This document shows, one piece after another, positions 1 through 5,557 of a stretch of 6,811 nt of DNA. The translations under genes were made by a program, and so were the position numbers. Source of the stretch: Spirochaetaceae bacterium (GTDB lineage: Bacteria > Spirochaetota > Spirochaetia > SZUA-6 > Fen-1364); assembly GCA_003170115.1 (NCBI GenBank), contig PMZS01000165.1:1-6811 (forward strand), written 5' to 3'. Numbering within the stretch: position 1 is the stretch's first letter; each line of letters starts with the position of its first letter. Below the pieces are notes generated by a model that saw nothing but the letters and a program-made list of their open reading frames with translations, did no database searches and was not told where the DNA came from.

Positions 1-792
1 GAGCAGTTCGACGTGGTGATCGTCGACACCTCGGGTCGGCTGCAGGCGGACGATGCCCTCATGGCCGAGCTCGTGCGCATCCGGGACGCATGCCGTCCCT
101 CCGAGGTCCTGCTGGTCGCGGATGCGATGACCGGGCAGAACGCGGTGGACATCGCGAAGGAGTTCGACGCGAAGGTGACCCTCACGGGGGTCATCCTCAC
201 CAAGTTCGACTCCGACACGCGCGGCGGTGCGGCGCTGTCCGTGAAGAGCATCACGGGAAAGCCGATCAAGTTCGTCGGCGTGAGTGAGAAGCTTGACGGC
301 CTGGAGGCCTTTTATCCGGAAAGGATCGCATCCCGCATCCTGGGCATGGGCGACGTGGTCACCCTGGTGGAAAAGGCCCAGGCCACGATGGAGCGGGGTG
401 AGGCGGAGAAGCTGCAGGACAAGCTGGCTTCCGAGACCTTCACGCTGGACGACATGCTGGACCAGTACCGGCGGATGAGAAAGATGGGCAGCCTCCAGTC
501 CGTGATGGAGATGATCCCCGGGCTGAAAGGCACCGGGGCTGAGGAGAAGATCAACGAGGCCGGGATGAAGCGTGAGGAGGCGATCATCCTTTCCATGACC
601 CCAGCGGAGCGGAAGAACTACCGGATAGTCGGCCCCCGCCGCAGGACGCGCGTGGCGCGCGGCAGCGGCACGTCGGTGTTCGAGGTGAACAGGTTCTTGA
701 AAAAATTCGAGAAGACGTGTCTCATGATGAAGAAGATGTCGAAGAACTCGAAATACCAGGCCCAGGTGCTGTCGCAGCTCGGCGGACCATAG
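1..792 (+). CDS. ffh: Signal recognition particle protein Ffh, 3' part (5' end outside window)
   Basis: Ffh is the SRP54-type GTPase that binds 4.5S RNA and the signal sequences of nascent membrane proteins and docks with FtsY at the membrane. The reading frame is open from base 1, giving 263 residues; about 185 N-terminal residues (N domain, P-loop) lie outside the window. Visible GTPase motifs are G3 as DTSGR (bases 25-39), ADAMTGQ, and G4 as TKFD followed by SDTRGGAAL (from base 199). The linker GVSEKLDGLEAF and ASRILGMGDV is typical of Ffh. The M domain follows, with SMTPAER, an arginine-rich RNA-binding stretch ending in ARGSGTSV (about 625-675) and a Met-rich end (LMMKKM). G3 has Ser where most bacterial Ffh have Ala, and TKFDS replaces the common TKLDG. 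Lying directly before rpsP is a common bacterial arrangement. Confidence 0.97.
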   Translation, partial: EQFDVVIVDTSGRLQADDALMAELVRIRDACRPSEVLLVADAMTGQNAVDIAKEFDAKVTLTGVILTKFDSDTRGGAALSVKSITGKPIKFVGVSEKLDGLEAFYPERIASRILGMGDVVTLVEKAQATMERGEAEKLQDKLASETFTLDDMLDQYRRMRKMGSLQSVMEMIPGLKGTGAEEKINEAGMKREEAIILSMTPAERKNYRIVGPRRRTRVARGSGTSVFEVNRFLKKFEKTCLMMKKMSKNSKYQAQVLSQLGGP

Positions 793-825
793 CCAGGGAC
801 GGCGAGGGCGAGCGAGGCCAGGGAT

Positions 826-845
826 GGCCGGAAGCGAGCCCGGCC
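826..845 (+). other. GC-rich hairpin in the ffh-rpsP spacer
   Basis: Bases 826-831 (GGCCGG) and 840-845 (CCGGCC) form a perfect 6-bp stem around an 8-base loop, ending 30 bases before the rpsP start. No U-run follows, so it is not a standard intrinsic terminator. It could be an RNA-processing or pausing site, or chance in GC-rich DNA. The rest of the 83-base spacer has an 8-base direct repeat (GCCAGGGA at 792 and 817) and no convincing promoter. Confidence 0.25.
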
Positions 846-875
846 CAGTAGAGGGACTCAAGAAGGAGGACGCCG

Positions 876-1124
876 ATGAGCGTGCGTATCAGGCTGAAAA
901 GGTTTGGAACGAAGAAAAGGCCGTATTACAGGATCGTCGTGATGGATTCCCGCACACCGCGCGACGGGCGTGTTCTCGAGGAGATAGGGATCTACCATCC
1001 CATCGAGAAGCTGGATAAGCAGGTGTCCGTGAACGAGGCGAAGGTGAAGGACTGGATCGCCCGCGGCGCCACGCCCTCGAACACGGTGAAGCAGCTCCTG
1101 AACCGCAAGCCGGTCAGCGCGTAG
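876..1124 (+). CDS. rpsP: 30S ribosomal protein S16
   Basis: S16 is a primary 16S rRNA-binding protein of the 30S body. The 82-residue product is the usual length. The N-terminus reads MSVRIRLKRFGTKKRPYYRI, followed by VVMDSRTPRDGR and EEIGIYHP, all hallmarks of the family. The C-terminal part (VKDWIARGATPSNTVKQLL) also fits. The ATG is preceded by a strong Shine-Dalgarno (AAGGAGGA, 863-870) five bases away. It lies between ffh and the KH protein, as in many bacteria, and RimM, encoded two genes downstream, acts in assembly of the same 30S region. Spacing from ffh is 83 bases. Identity is secure. Confidence 0.98.
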   Translation: MSVRIRLKRFGTKKRPYYRIVVMDSRTPRDGRVLEEIGIYHPIEKLDKQVSVNEAKVKDWIARGATPSNTVKQLLNRKPVSA

Positions 1125-1125
1125 A

Positions 1126-1168
1126 GGGCGAAAGCAAATTCGCCCGCCGACGTACCCGGCGGATTTGC
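1126..1168 (+). promoter_or_regulatory. Two mutually exclusive hairpins in the rpsP-khpA spacer
   Basis: Two structures compete. Hairpin A is a perfect 7-bp stem: GGGCGAA (1126-1132) with TTCGCCC (1139-1145) around a 6-base loop, starting two bases after the rpsP stop codon. Hairpin B pairs CCGCCG (1144-1149) with CGGCGG (1157-1162) and, across a 4-base bulge, GCAAAT (1134-1139) with ATTTGC (1163-1168), 12 bp in all. They share 1134-1145 and cannot coexist. A second CGGCGG (1168-1173) gives B an alternative partner. The khpA Shine-Dalgarno (from 1184) lies outside both. No U-tract follows, so a terminator is unlikely. Function is inferred only. Confidence 0.35.
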
Positions 1169-1196
1169 GGCGGCGTGCGGTCGAAAGGAGAGATTC

Positions 1197-1430
1197 GTGG
1201 AAAAGGATCTTGTAGAGTACATTGCAAAGACCCTCGTGGATGACCCGGCCGGGGTCGTCGTGACCGTGATCGAGGGGGAGAAATCCACGATCCTCGAGTT
1301 GAAAGTGTCGGATGGGGACATCGGGAAAGTGATCGGGAAGCACGGCCGCATCGCCAAAGCGGTCAGGACGCTACTGAGCGCGGCTTCGACCAAGGCGGGC
1401 AAGCGAGTGGTGCTCGAGATCCTGGATTGA
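1197..1430 (+). CDS. khpA: Single-KH-domain RNA-binding protein KhpA (YlqC family)
   Basis: This 77-residue protein is one KH domain. The diagnostic stretch is GDIGKVIGKHGRIAKAVRTL, with the RNA-contacting GxxG loop as GKHG (residues 47-50). The N-terminus (EKDLVEYIAKTLVDDP) and VTVIEGEKSTILELKV match the YlqC/KhpA family. In Firmicutes KhpA pairs with KhpB (Jag) to bind many RNAs and influence cell elongation; whether that holds here is unknown. The start is GTG, chosen because AAAGGAGAG (1184-1192) sits just upstream and no ATG precedes the conserved region. Placement between rpsP and rimM is the classical location. Its stop codon overlaps the TTG start of rimM. Confidence 0.95.
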   Translation: MEKDLVEYIAKTLVDDPAGVVVTVIEGEKSTILELKVSDGDIGKVIGKHGRIAKAVRTLLSAASTKAGKRVVLEILD

Positions 1431-1951
1431 TCCGAAAGGCCGCGGAGCCTTCCGCTCTCCTTGCGGTTGGCGTCATTGCGTCAACCCACGGAATAGCCGG
1501 CGAACTGAGGGTGAAGAGCTTGTCGGGCCAGATCGGGCACCTCCTCGCTCTTCGGGCGGTGGTCCTGAAAAAAGGCCAGGTCGAAAGGCCCGTGGATCTC
1601 GAGTGGGTGCGGCGGCAGGACCCCGGGGTAATCGTGAAGGTCGCGGGCCTGGATACGCCGGAAACAGCGCGTGCCCTGGTGGGCAGCGAGATATTGGTGC
1701 CGCGGGCGGCGGCGGCGCCGCTCGATGTCGGCGAGTACTACGCGGCGGACCTCTGCCGGTGCAGCCTGTGGTTCGGTGAGCAGGAAGTGGGCGCCATACG
1801 CTCTGTCTGGGAAGGGGGGCCGGCGCAGCTCCTTGAGGTCGTGGGGAAAGAGGGAAAGACCTGGCTCGTTCCCTTCTCGGAGCATTTCATCGGGGACGTG
1901 GACCTCGAAGCAGGAAAGATCAGTCTGAAAGAAGACGAGATCATCCGATGA
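1427..1951 (+). CDS. rimM: Ribosome maturation factor RimM
   Basis: RimM assists late assembly of the 30S head, binding S19. The 174-residue protein has the N-terminal RimM beta-barrel with VGVIASTHGIAGELRVKS (residues 14-31), and a C-terminal PRC-barrel from about residue 102: GEYYAADL, VGAIRSVWEGG, then WLVPFSEHFIGDVDLEAGKI. Length matches the family. The start is the unusual TTG at 1427: no ATG or GTG lies in frame before the conserved N-terminus, and the TTG shares bases with the khpA stop (TTGA). It lacks a clear Shine-Dalgarno, so translation probably depends on ribosomes finishing khpA. The 3' end overlaps trmD by ATGA. Confidence 0.95.
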   Translation: MIRKAAEPSALLAVGVIASTHGIAGELRVKSLSGQIGHLLALRAVVLKKGQVERPVDLEWVRRQDPGVIVKVAGLDTPETARALVGSEILVPRAAAAPLDVGEYYAADLCRCSLWFGEQEVGAIRSVWEGGPAQLLEVVGKEGKTWLVPFSEHFIGDVDLEAGKISLKEDEIIR

Positions 1952-2697
1952 CGGTCACGATCCTGACCCTCTTTCCGGGGCTGTTCCAGGGATACCTGGA
2001 AAGCTCCATCCTCGCACGGGCGATTTCCCGGGGGCTCGTGGGGGTGAAGGTCGTCGACATTCGGAGCTTCGCCGTGGACAAGCACCACGTGTGCGATGAT
2101 GCGGCTTACGGCGGGGGCCCGGGAATGGTGATGAAGCCGGAGCCCATTGCCGCGGCGCTTGAAGGCACAACGGCCCCGGGAGCTCGGGTTGTGTACCTGA
2201 CGCCGGCCGGGCGGCCCTTTACCCAGCGCACGGCACTGGACCTTGCGCACGGGCCGGATTTCACGCTCCTGTGCGGGCGGTACGAGGGGATCGACCAGAG
2301 GGTGATCGACTCCTTCGTCACGGACGAGATTTCCATCGGCGACTACGTCCTCTCGGGAGGAGAGACGGCGGCGATGGTGGTGGTGGATTCGGTGGCCCGG
2401 CTGGTGCCGGGCGTGATAACGGGAGAATCGCTCCAGGAGGAGAGCTTCTCCGAGGGGCTCCTGGAGTACCCGCACTACACGCGGCCGGAAGAGTTCCGGG
2501 GCATGCGGGTTCCCGAGGTGCTGTTGTCCGGGCATCACGAGAAGATCCGCCAATGGCGGCTTCTGAAGAGCGTTGAGAAAACGGAGAGGTATCGCCCTGA
2601 GCTTCTTGATTCCGAGGACCTCTCCTCCGAGGCGCGGGATCTCGCCAGGCAGATCAGGAAAGAAGGAGACGGCCATGGACGTGATGAAGTCACTTGA
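1948..2697 (+). CDS. trmD: tRNA (guanine(37)-N1)-methyltransferase TrmD
   Basis: TrmD transfers methyl from S-adenosylmethionine to N1 of G37 in tRNAs reading CNN, CGG-type and related codons, preventing +1 frameshifting. The 249-residue product shows the SPOUT trefoil-knot signatures: ILTLFPGLF at the N-terminus, AYGGGPGMVMKPEP (53-66), YLTPAGRPF (83-91), LLCGRYEGIDQRVI (107-120), SIGDYVLSGGE (129-139) and LEYPHYTRPEEF (172-183). Arg151 aligns with E. coli Arg154. The position of the proposed catalytic base, E. coli Asp169, is Glu165 here (in QEESF). The ATG overlaps the rimM stop as ATGA, and the gene's last 23 bases overlap rplS. Identity is secure; the Asp-to-Glu change is conservative. 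Confidence 0.97.
   Translation: MTVTILTLFPGLFQGYLESSILARAISRGLVGVKVVDIRSFAVDKHHVCDDAAYGGGPGMVMKPEPIAAALEGTTAPGARVVYLTPAGRPFTQRTALDLAHGPDFTLLCGRYEGIDQRVIDSFVTDEISIGDYVLSGGETAAMVVVDSVARLVPGVITGESLQEESFSEGLLEYPHYTRPEEFRGMRVPEVLLSGHHEKIRQWRLLKSVEKTERYRPELLDSEDLSSEARDLARQIRKEGDGHGRDEVT
2661..2668 (+). promoter_or_regulatory. Ribosome binding site that fixes the rplS start inside trmD
   Basis: AGAAGGAG ends six bases before ATG 2675. The rplS frame stays open upstream to 2573, but that extension is translated trmD sequence in another frame and does not look like L19. This site and the match of MDVMKSLEAEQ to L19 N-termini set the start. A second in-frame ATG at 2684 is less well spaced. Confidence 0.75.
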
Positions 2698-3097
2698 GGC
2701 GGAGCAGACAAAAGAAAACGCCGAGGTGTTCCGCATCGGGGACACCGTGAAGGTCCACTACAAGATCATCGAAGGCAAGACCGAGCGCGTGCAGGTCTTC
2801 GAAGGGATCGTGATCGCAATGAAGCGGGACGGACTGCGGAAGACCTTTACCGTGCGCAAGATCAGCTACGGGGTAGGCGTGGAGAGGATATTCCCTCTCC
2901 ATTCGCCGAAGATCGCCAAGATCGTTCGCGTGCGCGAGGGCCGCATCCGCCGTTCGAAACTGTACTACCTCCGCGGCCGCACGGGCAAGGCGGCGAAGGT
3001 GCAGGAGCTCATCCATCGCCGACGCGAAAAGGTGCCCGAGACCGGCTCGGCGCAGCGCGTGGAAGAAGCTGCTGCCGAGGCGCCGGAGAGCACCTGA
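2675..3097 (+). CDS. rplS: 50S ribosomal protein L19
   Basis: L19 sits at the 30S-50S interface of the large subunit and contributes to an intersubunit bridge. The 140-residue product carries the family pattern: FRIGDTVKVHYKIIEGKTER (19-38), VQVFEGIVIAMK, LRKTFTVRKISYGVGVER (54-71), FPLHSPKIAKI, and RRSKLYYLRGRTGKAAKV (92-109). Beyond the usual core of about 115 residues there is a basic then Ala/Glu-rich tail (residues 115-140), probably disordered. The chosen ATG at 2675 has a good ribosome binding site and lies within the last 23 bases of trmD, implying coupled translation. It is the last ribosomal gene of the cluster; a hairpin follows directly. Confidence 0.97.
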   Translation: MDVMKSLEAEQTKENAEVFRIGDTVKVHYKIIEGKTERVQVFEGIVIAMKRDGLRKTFTVRKISYGVGVERIFPLHSPKIAKIVRVREGRIRRSKLYYLRGRTGKAAKVQELIHRRREKVPETGSAQRVEEAAAEAPEST

Positions 3098-3098
3098 A

Positions 3099-3116
3099 CC
3101 GGGAAAGTCTTCCCGG
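3099..3116 (+). terminator. Hairpin after rplS, possible weak terminator or processing site
   Basis: CCGGGAA (3099-3105) and TTCCCGG (3110-3116) form a perfect 7-bp stem with a 4-base loop, starting two bases after the rplS stop. The following bases (CTGTCGG) lack a U-run, so efficient intrinsic termination is doubtful. Its place at the boundary between the ribosomal genes and the next block suggests partial termination or protection of the 3' end of the rplS message. Confidence 0.35.
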
Positions 3117-3121
3117 CTGTC

Positions 3122-3137
3122 GGAGAGGGTCGCTCTC
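3122..3137 (+). promoter_or_regulatory. Shine-Dalgarno of the FliK-like gene, within a small hairpin
   Basis: GGAGAGGG (3122-3129) is the only ribosome-binding candidate for the ATG at 3138. Its GAGAG (3123-3127) can pair with CTCTC (3133-3137) around a 5-base loop, so the site may be partly closed unless unfolded by ribosomes or a factor. The 5-bp stem is only modestly stable. Confidence 0.35.
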
Positions 3138-4130
3138 ATGACGCCCAGCCCTGTCGGGGGCCACATCCACCTGGCGCTGCAGACGGGTTCCGGCCTGCAG
3201 CCCGGGGAGACAGTCGTTGTTCACGTGATCAAGCGCCTGGATGGCGGCAAATGGGCGGTGGGTGTCCTGGGAAGAGTCTATCCCGCGTCCTCGGAGCTGC
3301 CCCTGGAGACGGGGGCCGTGCTGCGGGCTCGCGTAACCAGTTCCGCCGGAAGACTGGTCCTGACGGTCTCGGACATCGTCCCGGATGCCCTTCTCGCCGC
3401 ACTCCAGCTCCAGGGCTTGCCTCGCGGAGGGCCTGAGGAAGTCATCGCACGGGCTCTCGCGCGCGCAGGTCTGCCCCTTCTGCCTGAGACCATCCAGAGC
3501 GTGAAGTCGCTCCTCACGCGTGCAGGGCTGGATGATCGGAAGTCCGCGCGCTCCGCGGCCGCCCTGGTTGACAAGAAGATCGATCCCGGAAGCCCAGGAG
3601 CGGCCGCGCTTCTCCGGGTCCTCGCGTTCGGGCAGAAGGGCGGGGAAGACCCGCGCCGGTACCGCGGGAGGCCATTGCCCGAGACGCCGCGTGAAGTCAA
3701 AAAGTTTGCCGATTCCCTTTCCGCGCAACCAGGATCCCCCTCTTCATCCCTGCAGGCGTTCAATCACTCCGCCGGGAGGACGCACTCATGGGTTGTCATT
3801 CCGTTCGTCTTCACGACCGGCGCGCATACGCTCTCGGGGACTCTGAAGATTCTCTTCGACACCTTCAAGTCGCGGCCCCTCGCCCTCACGATCACCACGG
3901 AAGGCGTCGCGTTGCACCTGCCTCTTCTGGGCAAGAGCCGCGCGCTGTGCGTATACTGCGATTCCGAGCGGCTGAAACGCGCCGCCAGGCTGGGTCTGGA
4001 CAGCCTGCGGTCAAAATTCCATAACATGGGATTGGAAGTTGACGATACTATAAAAGAAGGGAACGCATTCGACGGCTTTACCCCTGTCGAACAGGGAGAA
4101 ATCCTCCCGAGCGTGGATACGGTGGGATAA
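3138..4130 (+). CDS. FliK C-terminal-domain-like protein (flagellar hook-length control family, YlqG-like)
   Basis: The 330-residue product has an N-terminal beta-rich region (about 8-80) with VVVHVIKRLDGGKWAVGVLG and a VLRARVTSSAGRLVLTV strand, resembling N-domains of FliK-like proteins. A helical region follows (82-165), then a Pro/Ser/Arg-rich linker (about 166-214), and a C-terminal module (215-304): WVVIPFVF, GTLKILFD, LALTITTEGVALHLPLLGKS, RLGLDSLRSKFHNMGLEV. That strand-strand-helix order matches the Flg_hook (FliK C) fold. No signal peptide or membrane segment is visible. Genuine FliK measures hook length and switches export specificity by contacting FlhB; here the next gene encodes an isolated FlhB C-domain, like ylqG-ylqH in Bacillus. 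I infer a FliK relative of unknown function; it could be a real spirochaetal FliK paralogue. Confidence 0.65.
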   Translation: MTPSPVGGHIHLALQTGSGLQPGETVVVHVIKRLDGGKWAVGVLGRVYPASSELPLETGAVLRARVTSSAGRLVLTVSDIVPDALLAALQLQGLPRGGPEEVIARALARAGLPLLPETIQSVKSLLTRAGLDDRKSARSAAALVDKKIDPGSPGAAALLRVLAFGQKGGEDPRRYRGRPLPETPREVKKFADSLSAQPGSPSSSLQAFNHSAGRTHSWVVIPFVFTTGAHTLSGTLKILFDTFKSRPLALTITTEGVALHLPLLGKSRALCVYCDSERLKRAARLGLDSLRSKFHNMGLEVDDTIKEGNAFDGFTPVEQGEILPSVDTVG

Positions 4131-4133
4131 AGA

Positions 4134-4394
4134 ATGAAGGTGCAGGCGGACACGGCAGTCGCCCTCCATTACAACGAAGATCTCCCCGCTCCCATTGTTC
4201 TTGCATCGGGCAAGGGCGCGTTGGCGCAGGCTATCTCGCGGATTGCCCGCGATAACGGGATTCCGCTGGTTGCCGATCCTGACCTTGCCGCCTCTCTCAT
4301 TGAGCTGGACGTCAATACGCTGATTCCCGAGAGCCTCTACGAAGTGATCGCCAATCTCCTCGTCTTTATTCGCGGGCTGAGAACCGAAGAATGA
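4134..4394 (+). CDS. Orphan FlhB cytoplasmic C-domain homologue (EscU/YscU/HrcU family, YlqH-like)
   Basis: The 86-residue protein matches the C-terminal part of FlhB/YscU: TAVALHYNEDLPAPIVLASG (7-26), then GALAQAISRIARDNGIPLV (28-46), ADPDLAASL (47-55) and LIPESLYEVIANLL (63-76). In FlhB these follow four transmembrane helices and a self-cleaving NPTH motif. Here there is no membrane part and no NPTH; the sequence begins just where the released FlhB fragment would. FlhB's C-domain governs the switch of export substrates, interacting with FliK. The preceding gene ends 3 bases upstream and is FliK-like, so the pair probably work together. The ribosome binding site is weak (GTGGGA near 4121), suggesting coupled translation. 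The stop overlaps the next start as ATGA. Confidence 0.85.
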   Translation: MKVQADTAVALHYNEDLPAPIVLASGKGALAQAISRIARDNGIPLVADPDLAASLIELDVNTLIPESLYEVIANLLVFIRGLRTEE

Positions 4395-5557
4395 AGACCA
4401 TCAAGACCAGCGATCTCCGCGATGGGATGAGATTCGACAGGCCGGTCTACATGGACGGGGAGAACGTGTTCGTTCCGCCCGGGATCCAGATCCGCCAGAA
4501 GGACATCGACCGTCTCGTGCGCTGGGAGATAGATTCGGTCAGGACAGACGGCACGATTGTCGTGGATTCGCCCCGGTCGGTCGAACCAGCCCTTGACTTT
4601 ACGGGCTTCCGGGACCTCCCGGCAAGCGACAAGAGCAACCTGGACGCGTACCTTCGTGCAATTGACGAATACGAGCATATTGCCACGAGCGTGGGCTCGG
4701 GAGAAGAGATCGACCGGTCCAAGGTCGACGCCACGGTCAACCTGCTTCTGGAAAAGGTGAAGGACGGCAGGAACGAGATGATCCAGCTCATCCTCATGGG
4801 GGGGCGGATCGAGAGGAAGATCTCCGCGGGGGTCATCAACACGACCATCCTGTCGGCGATCATGGGAAACGTCCTGAAGTTCACCAGCCACCGGCTCATC
4901 CAGCTGGCAACGGGCGCGCTGCTCCACGACACGGGAATGGTGAAAGTGCCGAAAGCCATCTTGAAAAAGAAGGAGAAGCTGAGCGTCGACGAGATGAACC
5001 AGATCCGTACTCATCCCATCCACTCCTACCGCGTCATCACGAAGGACCTGAAGTACCCCGAGGAGATCGGGGTCATCGCCCTCCAGCACCATGAACGGTG
5101 GGACGGGCAGGGGTATCCACGGAAGCTGAGAGGGGAAGACATCAACCTGGCGGCGCGGATCCTTGCGGTCGCGGATGCCTACATATCCATGATCAACAAC
5201 CGGCCCCACCGCAACTCCATGATCGGTTACAGCGCCATGAAGAACCTCCTGAACGACAATGGGCGCCACTTCGACCCCAAGATCCTGAAGGTGTTCCTGG
5301 AAAGCATGGGCATCTATCCAATCGGCAGCATCGTGCAGCTGAACAACTCCGCCATAGGCCGGGTCGTGCAGACTCATTCCGAAGCGCCCTTGCGCCCCGC
5401 CGTGGAGCTGATAATCGATGAATATGGCAACAGGCTGGGGGAGCGTGAGGGTATCGACCTGCTGACGAAGAAAGCCCTCTTCATCGTGAAAGCGGTGGAC
5501 CCGAAGACCCTTGCGCCGGGCCCGGCCGGAACGCAAGCCGGAGGCTCCGCAAAATGA
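4391..5557 (+). CDS. HD-GYP domain protein (c-di-GMP phosphodiesterase family, atypical active site)
   Basis: HD-GYP proteins hydrolyse cyclic di-GMP or act as its receptors. This 388-residue protein has an N-terminal domain (about 1-60: KTIKTSDLRDGMRF, VPPGIQIRQKDIDRLV), a helical connector, the HD-GYP domain (about 140-310) and a C-terminal beta-rich part (YPIGSIVQLN, GRVVQTHSEAPLRPAVELI). Visible ligand or motif residues: HD at 179-180, His208 (IRTHPIH), HHERWDGQGYP at 233-243, Asp262 (AVADAY). Against typical members, the first conserved His is Gly147, and HDxGK is HDTGM (Met183). Catalysis may therefore be altered or lost. No transmembrane segment or response-receiver domain is visible, so it is cytoplasmic. 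It overlaps both neighbours by ATGA. Confidence 0.9.
   Translation: MKTIKTSDLRDGMRFDRPVYMDGENVFVPPGIQIRQKDIDRLVRWEIDSVRTDGTIVVDSPRSVEPALDFTGFRDLPASDKSNLDAYLRAIDEYEHIATSVGSGEEIDRSKVDATVNLLLEKVKDGRNEMIQLILMGGRIERKISAGVINTTILSAIMGNVLKFTSHRLIQLATGALLHDTGMVKVPKAILKKKEKLSVDEMNQIRTHPIHSYRVITKDLKYPEEIGVIALQHHERWDGQGYPRKLRGEDINLAARILAVADAYISMINNRPHRNSMIGYSAMKNLLNDNGRHFDPKILKVFLESMGIYPIGSIVQLNNSAIGRVVQTHSEAPLRPAVELIIDEYGNRLGEREGIDLLTKKALFIVKAVDPKTLAPGPAGTQAGGSAK

Noticed and set aside
792..824. 8-base direct repeat GCCAGGGA in the ffh-rpsP spacer
   Set aside because: Too short and G-rich to separate from chance; no other repeat structure around it.
2573..2674. N-terminal extension of L19 by 34 codons
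   Set aside because: The extension is trmD sequence read in another frame; a clear ribosome binding site and L19 homology support ATG 2675.
1738..2745. 335-codon open frame on the minus strand across trmD
   Set aside because: Antisense to the secure genes rimM, trmD and rplS; the His/Arg/Pro-rich translation has no domain features.
3009..3728. Minus-strand frames over the rplS end and the FliK-like gene
   Set aside because: Arg/Gly/Pro-rich translations opposite well-supported plus-strand genes, without ribosome binding sites or family motifs.
4032..4055. AT-rich patch with TTGGAA and TATAAA inside the FliK-like gene, considered as a promoter for the FlhB-like gene
   Set aside because: The spacer between the two elements is only 11 bases, and no flagellar sigma-28 pattern fits; it is explained by coding sequence.
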